Assembly: GCF_000835495.1 (NCBI RefSeq)
Contig: NW_015622541.1
Span: 6,138,001-6,202,000 of the forward strand
Reading direction: 5' to 3'
Length of the DNA stretch: 64,000 nt
Source: Cladophialophora immunda
Taxonomy: Eukaryota > Ascomycota > Eurotiomycetes > Chaetothyriales > Herpotrichiellaceae
The notes under the pieces: model-generated
Seen by the model: the letters and a program-made list of their open reading frames with translations, nothing else
Told to the model about the DNA's origin: nothing
Database searches by the model: none
Shown: in pieces, positions 20,818-30,349 of the stretch
Layout: the number at the start of each line of letters is the position of its first letter
How positions within the stretch are numbered: the first letter of the stretch is position 1
Program-made: the position numbers and the translations under genes

Positions 20818-21717
20818 TCACTCTTCCTTTTCTGCTTGAGTGCCCTCCATTCCAGCGACCATCTCTTTTCCGAGCAAGTATATCATGTACGCCGGGAAGA
20901 TCAGCCAGAGACCATTAGGAATGATCCACAAGAAGACAAGATTATACATGTCGTTGTGGCCAATGTTTGCAAAACTCGAGAAGTATTCGTTGAGCCCTGT
21001 TTGGTCCAGCTGTCAGCATCAACAAATTCGTGCACATGTTCTTCTCAATGGGGGAAGGAAAAGAGTTGACAGGTTTCACGCACAGTACAGGATGGTCTTG
21101 CTTAGGGTCATCACAGCAGCGGAGAAGAGGACGACGACAGCCGTAGCCACACCGGGGCCACGGACGGACTTGTCCCTCTCACCCAGGAAAAATCCGTGCA
21201 CGGTGCGACAGCTCAGGAGACCGTCTGTACCGATGCTCAATATTGTGCTCAGGTAGTAGATGTACATGACTGTCTCAATGACATTCAGTGAAGCCTGTGC
21301 CGCTGTGAAGCCCACATGGCCGTCCCACGCCGGCCAGCCATAAACATAATCCACCGTACCATACAGCGCGTACAGTGACCAGACGGGCGAGTGAAATTTC
21401 CCTCCCGGCATCGAGTGTGGCCTGAGTGCGATGTAGCCTGTATCCCATACAACCAGGGGAAGGGAAACGAACAGCCAGATCAACAACAGGGGTGGTGCGG
21501 TATGCGAGTAAGGGTGGGTCGACGAGGACGACAACCTTGCATTAGAGGATCGATTCGATCGGCGCTTTCGAGAAACGGACGGCGAAATGGTTATTGAGTC
21601 ATCCGAAAGTGGAGGGGAGGACGACTTGGAGAGCGAGTCAGTGGCATTGGATCGGGTTGTTGAGCTGGGTGTTGCTGGCTCAGGGAAGGGTCTGGGATGG
21701 TGCCTCGTGGAAACCAT
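20818..21717 (-). CDS. conserved fungal multi-pass membrane protein
   Basis: Two exons on the minus strand, 21717-21084 and 20996-20818, with an 87-base intron, 270 residues. The junction restores KTILYWLNEYFSSFANIGHN. Residues 1-75 are Ser/Thr/Pro-rich and probably disordered. Then at least five hydrophobic segments follow, including PLLLIWLFVSLPLVVWDTGY, a segment around GFTAAQASLNVIETVMYIYY, and VFLWIIPNGLWLIFPAYMI. The block RPHSMPGGKFHSPVWSLYAL and the GxNE/N-rich loop resemble a widespread uncharacterised Pezizomycotina family; the FTAAQ..LNVIET helix recalls sterol isomerase-like (EBP/EXPERA) proteins but I do not claim that. The C-terminus is acidic and cytosolic-looking. Function unknown. 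Confidence 0.85.
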
Positions 21718-22736
21718 GTCGCCCTCGAAGCTGCCGGCACAACCGTGTGCCTGACGATATACCAAGAGCTGATAGCGGCCTCAAGGTATATTTTGCGGCT
21801 TTCCCTGTGACTGGATGTTTTCTCGGACTCTCGGACTTTCCTGCTCTTGTTCTTCCTCACGCTGTTGCGTCCCAACCAGGTATCAGATATACAAGCGGAG
21901 AACAATGTTTCCGATGCGCGATGTCCTTTCACCTGTATGGCGAAAGGAATGCCGTATTCCGCGAGCGCGTTCGTCCTGAGAAGGGTACGACACTTGGTCT
22001 ATGTCGTTCTAAGCCGTGAGCAGATCTTGTTATTGATTTGTCGAACAAGCCGCGAAAATTGACGACAAGTTCAGTCAATGTCGTAAACCGCTTGCTTGAG
22101 ATCCCGTCGACCGATCGTGGGGAGAGGGGAATCCAGGCTCTGATTCTAGCGGCGCAATCGAATAGTAGGAGAATATGTCGTTGGAACGCGAAGGCGAAGA
22201 GTCTCGTGCTGCTGTTGGAAGACCTCGCACATAAATAGTTACGCTGAAACCGAGGGGAAGGTTGCGTGTCAAGGAGGTTGGGCTTACCCCAGACTCTCTG
22301 CGTCGTCCCACGGTGGCGTACCGCGGCTCTCACTCAATCCGGATCCCTCGTTTCATCGCCTACTTCCCGACTGCAATCGCAAGACTCGGTGCTGCGGTCA
22401 CAGTCCTGCTCGTCACAATAGGTATCTTGCGAGCTGGTATGACTAGTTCTGAACGGAATATCATCTCCAGAATCCTAGGCTTGTCCCCTTACCTTCTTTT
22501 ACAATGCCATTGGAAGATAATGCGTCATCAAATACTCGGTACGCTTTGTCGTATTCTGACCCGTATTGGGCCCGGACAGTGCCTTGCATACCTAGATATC
22601 AAGTTCGTCGATCCTCTTTATATGCGCTTTACGCGGTACAATGAGCTCATGTAAACCATCACTTTCGTCGCCGGGCCGTGGCGCAGCTTGGTTGATTTGC
22701 TTCTGGCTATCCCCAAAACTACCTACATATCCCCTA
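21718..22736. other. intergenic
   Basis: About 1 kb between two minus-strand genes. Open frames are short and without motifs. It should include the promoter of the membrane-protein gene at its left end. Confidence 0.4.
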
Positions 22737-23573
22737 TCACTGCCACAGTTTGAGCAAATTATCATTTAGACCGTCTTCCCAAGGTCCCGGTTGCTGATCG
22801 TTTCCAAGTTCCAAAAACTTGGCCAAAGCCATCTGTGCTTCGGGAGTCTGCCCAAGTGCTGTAATCCTGCCAATGTCTCGGTTGAGTGCATCCTCTGACG
22901 GCGCTTGCTCGTTCACCGAGTCTTTTGTGGCTGCCAACGCCGTGGCTGGGAAGGAAGCAATGCGATGCGCCAGTTTGTCGACGTAGACTGTCATCTCGTT
23001 GACTGAGGGAAATGATTTGTTCACCCACCCAATGCGCTCAGCAGTTTCTGCATCTACTGTGTTTGCTGACAGAAGATATTCCAGCGCACGCCCGCGCCCG
23101 ATAAGTTTTGTGAGATATTGGCTGCCTCCACCTGCGTGTAGCAAGCCCAACCCTATTTCGAGACTGCCGAGCTTCGTTCCGGCGGCCGCAAACCGCATGT
23201 CCATTTGAAGAAGTATCTCATTACCCGCACCCAAAGATTGTCCGGATATTTCCGCAATGAACACCACACCCATATTCGACATCATGCGAGCACTCTCGAC
23301 AAATTTCCTGGTGACTTCTTCAGGAACAAGAGGCTGCGGCAGGGGTGACGATTCGCTAAGGATATGAAGGTCGAAATGGGAAAAGAAGAACTTCGGGTTG
23401 GCCGACGAAAATATCACAACCTTTGGGGGGTTTGAGTCTTCCTTGAGGCTGGTCAAGAATGCATGTAAATCGAAAAAGACTTTGTGATCGAGGATGTTGA
23501 TGGGAGGATTGTCGAAGACGGCTCGCACAACCGGGCCCTTTGAAATGACCCTGAGCGTTCCGTAGCCTGTCAT
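22737..23573 (-). CDS. enoyl-CoA hydratase/isomerase (crotonase) family protein
   Basis: Single exon on the minus strand, 278 residues from the ATG at 23573 (MTGYGTLRVI). Crotonase-fold markers: FDNPPINILDHKVFFDLHAF, VVIFSSANPKFFFSHFDLH and ISGQSLGAGNEILLQMDMRF, where the G-x-G pair forms the oxyanion hole, then GSLEIGLGLLHAGGG and LTKLIGRGRALEYLLSA. The usual catalytic Glu of hydratases in the LPE position is represented by SLEIGL, so one acidic residue is retained. No clear mitochondrial presequence or C-terminal peroxisomal SKL-type signal is visible (ends LLKLWQ). The substrate is unknown; the class handles CoA thioesters in beta-oxidation or side pathways. Confidence 0.9.
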   Translation of the reverse strand: MTGYGTLRVISKGPVVRAVFDNPPINILDHKVFFDLHAFLTSLKEDSNPPKVVIFSSANPKFFFSHFDLHILSESSPLPQPLVPEEVTRKFVESARMMSNMGVVFIAEISGQSLGAGNEILLQMDMRFAAAGTKLGSLEIGLGLLHAGGGSQYLTKLIGRGRALEYLLSANTVDAETAERIGWVNKSFPSVNEMTVYVDKLAHRIASFPATALAATKDSVNEQAPSEDALNRDIGRITALGQTPEAQMALAKFLELGNDQQPGPWEDGLNDNLLKLWQ

Positions 23574-24153
23574 GTCGACGATCGAAATGATACAACAGGA
23601 GATTTGACACAATCGAGGGCATCCAGCAACGGAAGGATGTTCGATTTATCTCTTCATTGTCTCGGTGACCTTTCGCATATTGCTCTCGTCCGCCTTTCCT
23701 CCGTTTTCGTGAACATTCCCATACTCGTTGCGAAGCGAGGAGCTGACACATCACGACAAACAAATTGCATGCTGGTAGATAATATGAACGTGTGCAATTG
23801 CCTGTTTTGGAGATTGGTGGTCGTATTAGTAACAAACCCTCTTTGTCTCTGCCTTGAAACTGCGCTCAATGCAACAGCGTCGTGTGGGCTTAGTGAGAAT
23901 ATTGGAGTTGCCGACGTCCACTTCCTGTCTGGCGTAGAGAGGACAAAAAGGTTCTGGTCCAGGCTTTGGTCCGGGTTTCGGTCTGTGACGGTATACGTGT
24001 CAGGGAAAAACAATACCAGTCGCATCCGCTGCAGAAAAGCTCTCCCGACTTGGGATCCTGTAGGGCACGGACATTGATGCCTGATCTTCGAGAATATCCT
24101 CTAAGTATTGAGAGCTCTCCAAGGCGGCGGAAATCTCGACATCTAATTTGATG
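23574..24153. other. intergenic, between two minus-strand genes
   Basis: About 580 bases with no supported gene. Holds the promoter of the crotonase gene and the 3' end of MED31. Confidence 0.4.
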
Positions 24154-24582
24154 CTAATGTCCAGCTTCTCCAGAGACTTGCTGCGCGGACGAATCTCTTC
24201 CGTCGGTCACATCTGGTGTGTCCTTCTGCGCAACATCCGTCTCAAAGAGTTTTGCAATGACATCCGGACGTATGATGTCCTTTCGAAACTGCTCTTGCTG
24301 GAGCAATTCGAGATTCCGAAGCGTGGCTCCCGGATGAGTGAGATACTTGGCATACTCCGGGGTGCGCCAATAATTGTAAAGATAGTTGAGATATCTGGCG
24401 AATCGAGCTGCGTCCGAATCGTCAGGCTCAATCGCATTCTGTGACGTTGCTGGCTTGTTCAATAGGTGAGGAAAATTCAAGGCCAGATATTGGAGGTAGA
24501 GGGGGTTTGATAGGCATAGCACGAATTCGAGTTCGAGTGTGAACCGGTGAGAAAGCGCCGTTGGAGGAGTTTGCGCGTCCAT
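24154..24582 (-). CDS. med31: Mediator complex subunit 31 (Soh1)
   Basis: Single exon on the minus strand, 142 residues from the ATG at 24582 (MDAQTPPTAL). The conserved Med31 helical core is unmistakable: RFTLELEFVLCLSNPLYLQY, FARYLNYLYNYWRTPEYAKY and LTHPGATLRNLELLQQEQFR ending KDIIRPDVI. An acidic, Ser/Gln-rich tail follows. Med31 is part of the Mediator middle module that bridges activators to RNA polymerase II in the nucleus. Length is normal for fungi. A short insertion (KPATSQNAIEPDD) separates the first and second core helices, as in other filamentous ascomycetes. Confidence 0.95.
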   Translation of the reverse strand: MDAQTPPTALSHRFTLELEFVLCLSNPLYLQYLALNFPHLLNKPATSQNAIEPDDSDAARFARYLNYLYNYWRTPEYAKYLTHPGATLRNLELLQQEQFRKDIIRPDVIAKLFETDVAQKDTPDVTDGRDSSAQQVSGEAGH

Positions 24583-26326
24583 AGTGATAGACTCCCCGTT
24601 CTCAGATGAGAACCAGTCGTACGATAGAACAAGGAAGCGTCCCCTGGTGTGTACCAAGCAAGGCTAGCCAGTGGTGAGCAAGATCCAGACAGCACAGCCC
24701 TTGAAATTGGACGGTCAACGTTGTCTTGAAAATTCTCCTATCGATAGCTCACCCGCTTGGATCTTAAATGTCTGCCGCGCAATTACGGGCAGTGCCGATT
24801 CGAAAGTTGAAACAGACTGGGTCTGAAAGTGGGACAGCGTGTGTGGCCTGCTAGCGCAGTCGCTCGGCGCCCTCGGCGTGCAGTCTAAAAGGCAGAAGGG
24901 GGACGAAGAGAGACGAGCCAGAAGACCCAATCCTTTAACCCTACTTTGGTGTTGCGAGTGGCTCTTGTTTCTCTTCGCAGAAGTAGGGTATGCGTATATT
25001 GTGCTCTGGAGGTGGTGGAACGGAGTGGAAATGTCTCGCGGCGGTGCTCAAGAAGGAGTACGTGTCAGATTTGAGTTTGGACAGGGGGTTGCAACTCCGT
25101 CCACAGAAACGCGTGATCTGTGCTGCGTCCAGGATGAAGACAGCCTTGACTGTCCTTGAAATGACAGGGTGTTTGAGGTCGAGTCGAGGGTGGGTTGGGG
25201 CGGCCACCAGGCCTGGTCGTTCGATGGCTAACCTGGAGGTGGAGGGCTGATCAAGGAGCTTCAAAGAAGCAAGAGGTTGCTGGACTGGTCGAAGAGCCTC
25301 CCCCCTTCCATCCAGTAAGGGTTGTCTCTGGGGACTTCCAGAGGGCTGATCAGGAGTGACCTGAATTTTGACATGGACAAATGGGGGGGACGATCGTTGT
25401 TGACAAACAATGGGGCTGGGTGAAGATCTCGAAAATTACTAGTGAAGGTAAAAACCATGGTCATGGCCAAGTCGATGTCCAGCCGGTTCAGAGAGACGGG
25501 CCTCTGGACAGGACTGCTGTTGGCCATCCGTCACCAGGGACACGAGCATCGTTCAACAGATCTTGATGAGTAGCACTTGTGATTCTGAACTCTGGTGGTC
25601 CGTCTCATTGTAGCGTGGCTGTGGCGTCAGTCGCTCCTCTCTTGGTCAACCGTCTCGCCGCCTCCCCCAACTTTTCGGAGGCTTGATGGCCCAGTGCCAG
25701 CGTGGCGAGTGGATATTTGGGCGGGTTTAGCGGCACCTTTAACTAACTGGCTGCGCCCCAAGCCCACGGAGACCCCCTACCAAACTCACCACCCCTCCTT
25801 CTGGATCCCTGCCGGGTTCGGACCCTACCTAAACCGCTTCGCAGGCCCCTTCCTCATCATTTCTCCCTGACAAACATACACAGTACAGCTTTGCTTCCCT
25901 ACAACTAACCCACGTCGCCATCCTAGTCCCTCGCATCTCCTGGTTTACACAGCAATCACAGTCAACATCTCCTACTTCCAGTATTGTCTCGATCATAGCA
26001 GCTTTAAACCTTACTGCGCCCCTTGGCTACCCGGCGCACGGTTCGTTCTCCGGCCCTGCACTCAATTCCCTAATTGTCTCTCCTGAGACGGTGAAGGTTC
26101 GCCCAGAAAGCCACCATCCAGACCACCTTGACTGTCTTTCGAATCCATCCATCGCCTTCCTAGACGCTCGAATACTGACCATCTTCGACCCTACTTCTGC
26201 GTTCTCAACCTGTTGAGCGTTGTCTCTTCAGTCACCGACAGAACACCCTATGCTCGCCGGCGCAGTTGGCGTCTGACCACCTTATTTGGAGCGTCGACCT
26301 GACAGAATTAGAACCGAGACAGCCAA
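24583..26326. other. 1.7-kb divergent intergenic region
   Basis: Lies between the start codons of MED31 (minus) and PAL1 (plus). No gene supported. From about 25850 the plus strand is pyrimidine-rich with many CTTC/CCTCC runs, typical of a long fungal 5' leader for PAL1. Confidence 0.45.
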
Positions 26327-28061
26327 ATGGCTCAAGCTGCACCTCTGGCCGGTATGTCGAGATCACGCGCCATCCCAGACCGTGCTTTATTTCGTCCCTT
26401 TGTTCCCCCTTGTGGCTCTATTTGTTGTCGCTCACCTGACAACCGCCCGAACTCTGCCTCGTGCAAATCACGGTTAATGTCAGCGACATGACTGATCGCC
26501 GTCCTACAGATCGCGGCCCAGCTTCTCTCGCGTCCAAGAATCCCTTTCGCAACCTTGTCTCAGAGAAAAACTCCAGCAGACCCATCTCGACAAATCCCTT
26601 TCTCGACTCCAATGAGATCCTGTCCCCAGACGCGGCCAACAAGGCCACACCTCCAGTTAGCACTGGAATGGCAATAAACCGGTCTAACGCGGCCGACAAG
26701 ACTGCAGATATATTTGTAAGCTAAATAATTTCTGTGGCCGATTGCCTTTTTTTTGACCACAGAGCAGGCTACCCTCGATATAAAGGAACCTGCAAAGCCA
26801 CCGCAGCCTCATGCCAACGGCGCCGCTCGACGGGAAAACATTGCGCCTCGGCCTTATCCTCCCCGCGGGCCTCAGTCACGCCATAGGCCGAGCAATTCGG
26901 ATGAAGAGCGTCGGCGACAACAAGGGAAACCTTCTGGACATCCACAGGAACTAGACATTTTCGCAGATCCGCCCGAGCTGAACCGTCCGCGCGACAGACG
27001 TCCGCCGCCTCGACGCAACTCAGAATCCTCCATCAGGGAGAAACCCAGAGATCTGGACCCCGAAGCAGAAAGAAGGAGGCGAGAAAGGAGATTGCGGGAG
27101 GGGAAAGGCTCACATAGATCAAAGAAGCCAAATGCAAGGTTGGATATCATCGACAAATTGGATGTCACCAGTATCTACGGCACCGGCTGTAAGTGCGCAC
27201 CCTGGTTTGAGTAGATCGATGCTAACTTTTGCAGTATTTCACCACGATGGTCCATTCGATGCATGTAACCCACATCGCAACCGCAAAGGCTCCAGGCAGG
27301 CGCCTATGCAAGCATTTCCCAAGGATTCATTGAATATGCAACTTGGTGGCTCCGGTCCCGTCAATTCCAAACTCAACCTCGACCAATATCACGGTACTGG
27401 ACGAGAGGCCAATCTTGACTACAACGATGCGGCAGTCTACGAAGAGGACGCAGACTATTTCCGAAGACCACAGCCGGAGAGAAGCGCCAGCTTTAACCCG
27501 GTCGCCAGAACCGAACCCTTGCATGGCAGTGAGACCGCCGGCCTTGGGACGAGTACATTCCTGGAAGGCACCCCTGCAAGTCGAGCGGCGATTCAGCGCC
27601 GCGATAGCGAGCAAGAAGCCGCAGAACAGGCAGTTGCTGCCGGGCTATCACGTAAAAAGAGTCTGGCACAGAGAATCAAAGCCGTGCGTCCTAAAATCCC
27701 TGACGGAGGGCGCATGGCGTCTCCTGAGCCAGCAGCAACCCCGACCAGCCCAATGGGGACGAGCAAATCGGAACAGAATGGTGCGAATCCGTTCTTCAAG
27801 GACTATGACAAAGAGTTCGAGAAGAAAGGCGCTCAGATCGCCTTTGCAGAAGAACAAGCAAAGAACTCCGGTCGAGCCCGAGCACCATCTAGCCCAAAAA
27901 GGGGTGGACTGGCCCTCGAACGAAAATTGACTGCTGACAGCACCGGACCGCAACCTGATGATGTTAAATCCGGGGCTGCTGGATTCCTCAGTCGGGTCAA
28001 GAGCATCAAAGGAGGGCGAAGCCGGACGCGCGAGAGGAGAAACACCGAGGCTTCTGGCTGA
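26327..28061 (+). CDS. pal1: Pal1 cell-morphology protein
   Basis: Best model: exons 26327-26351, 26510-26715, 26765-27188 and 27235-28061, 493 residues. Exon 1 (MAQAAPLA) ends at a perfect GTATGT donor and the 158-base intron has CTGAT plus CTACAG. An alternative is an unspliced start at the ATG at 26488, also in frame. The second intron acceptor is followed by AGAG/CAG choices; use of 26765 keeps frame. The Pal1 core is DKLDVTSIYGTGLFHHDGPF followed by DACNPHRNR and MQAFPKDSLN. Three NPF tripeptides (KNPFRN, TNPFLD, ANPFFK) are EH-domain binding motifs; in budding yeast Pal1 is an early endocytic-site protein that interacts with Ede1, and in fission yeast it shapes the cell. Most of the rest is basic and disordered. 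Confidence 0.88.
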
Positions 28062-30349
28062 TTCGACCGTCTCTTTCTATTTTTCCTATGTTTGTGGAAT
28101 GGCATGGTAAACGTTGGGGCTTCTTTTTCTTCTTGGAAAACCGTTTGCATTGCCGGGGCATGGTCAAGGAACGGAGTCACATAATGCAAGATTTCGGTGT
28201 CGGGCAGGCTCAGGGGCCTATTTACGGAGCATTTCAAGGTGCTGGGGATCTTGCATGACAATGAAACATGATGATATGACCAATGCACAGAGGACACGAG
28301 CCAGAGCAATATTGATCCGCAGCCTCACAACTCGGCGATATCTAGAGTTGCTGGAAAAGTCGAGAGGAAGCCGGTCGATTCGACCCGTCGGATGAGAACT
28401 CCAGTGGTATCAATCGACCGGAGGCGAATCTGGTGTTCTTGCCAATGCCCAAAGACGAAACTCTCGTGGCGTACGTAGAAAAGGAGGAAAGAGGCCGTCG
28501 TTGCAATACAAGGCTCCAACTATCGCCTTGTGGCCAATAGACCTGACGGGCGAAGAGGACGGCGAGGCAGGGAGAGCAGGAAACGGAGAGAACAATACAC
28601 CAAGCCAGAATCAATCATTGTTAAGAGTGACTTCCTACATGTGATATAGCTGGATGCTCGCTCGCTGCTTGGACGTAGACACTGGTTGTCGGTCGTCCTT
28701 CTTGTCATCGTTATGTACTGGTTATGTCGGTATCTGTAGTCCATCTAGGAGAATACCAAAAGGCCTCACTTAATCCACGTGTCCAGATGTCTTGGGTGAT
28801 TGTGCCCATTCCATTGACAGCGCACCCACTAACTGTGTACTTGATCTGTGTACGAATGTACTCGGTTCGGTGTGCATGCCTACCAAATAACGCAAGGCGC
28901 CTACCTATATTACTCGAGAACGAAAAACCTAATGGCCATTTACGGTTTGATTCAAGTGGGTGAGCGAAGGCCGCTTTATCCTGAGCCTTATCTGAGCCTT
29001 AACTGAGCCTTTGGCTGAGCATCACTGATGCTCCCCGAGCGCTCCCTGAGCACTCCCTGAGCACTACGCCGAAGGCCTAATCAGGCCCATTAGCAGTCAG
29101 CTAAACCTGCCTCTCGGCTAGACATCTGTTTCAGACAGTCGTCATAGGACCAGGCAGATTCTATTAGAGTATGCTATACACGTCACTGGTAGGATGAACG
29201 GTAGGTCTGCTCGAATCTTGCTGGATGGAGGCTTGGCATCCGCTCTCCAGCGCACAAAGATTACTCACGTCGTTAAAGGAGGAGAGTTCTCCCTGGTCCC
29301 CGCAAGCGGATAGGTATCGCTAAGCAGGCTGGCTATTAGGTTAGATAACCGCGGAAGGCTAGGCTATGCCGTAGCAAATAGCGCAATAGGAGTATAGATG
29401 GCGGAAGGGTTCTCACCTATAACCTAGAGGAGAAGGGGGAGGGGGAGGGGTGGCGCGAGCAGAGACGTCAAAGAGAGAGGAATACGTGAGTCGCGAGTAG
29501 GGCGTTATCCGGTACCGGGTTAATAGCGGTCCAGGTTCTTCCCAGCTAGTGAGGCTGAAAAGGGACTACCGGCAGAGGCCCGATCTCGAGCCCGCCGCCA
29601 TCTATGAAGTAGACCTGGTGGGCACGCTCCGAGTCCGTTCCAGTATGCCTGCATTCCTATCGAAGCACAATGAGCCACCACAGTAAGTTGAGGTCTGGCC
29701 CTCTTTCTTCTGAGGGGTGAATTTATTCTTGGCATCACATAGAGCTGTAAGGATTCCAATCAGGCATCAAAGGATCGGGTATACTTGCATGTCGGCCGAC
29801 ATCCATTTCAGATAACCAATGTTGACCTAGCGAATCCCTACTCCTCCGCTGCCTGATTTTGTGCATTTGCACTCAAGCGATACGCCCAAGTTTATTGAAT
29901 CGTGCCTAAGCGGCATGACGTGGCTGAGTTGTTGCCCAAAAAAGGCCTGGTGAGGTCCGTGACAAACAGCAAGAACTGCCAACCATAGAACTCAAGTTAT
30001 CACCGCCTAGGCTGGCGCCTAGTATTCTAAATTGTGGTTGGATGCCTTTCCGCTGTAGGGGATCCGCCTCCTGCTGAAATGATGCGAGTCTTGTGGAGGT
30101 CTTAACTGCAGCCTGTTCTGTTAAACTAACTCATGATCCGGCTTATGCATCGGTAGCTTTCTATTCTCGGGCTCTGGCCGCCAAAAAGCAGAATATTGGA
30201 GGACACATATATCCTTCCCCCGCTGAAGAGGGACTCCCCCTAAATATTCAAGTTAGAATTGACTTTTGAAGTGTCATGTTGAGGCCCGGAAACCCAACTT
30301 CTCTCGAGCTCGGTTTGAAGAGCTAAATATTCTCAGGCAGAACCCAAAT
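28062..30349. other. 2.3-kb accessory region, decayed mobile-element-like DNA
   Basis: No intact gene. From about 28970 the DNA has repeated GAGCC and CCCTGAG strings. Around 29190-29700 interrupted frames can be read (for example ARILLDGGLAS and LEPAAIYEVDLVGTLRVRSS) broken by several stops, the look of a degraded retrotransposon or other element. I could not name the element. Confidence 0.4.
29041..29092 (+). repeat. left copy of imperfect direct repeat
   Basis: Contains CCCTGAG twice and then GGCCTAATCAGGCCCATTAG. A related stretch lies about 4 kb to the right at 33089-33143 in the same orientation, with CCCTGAG twice and GCCTAAT-TT-GGCCC. The orphan gene at 30350-32575 sits between them. 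Confidence 0.5.
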
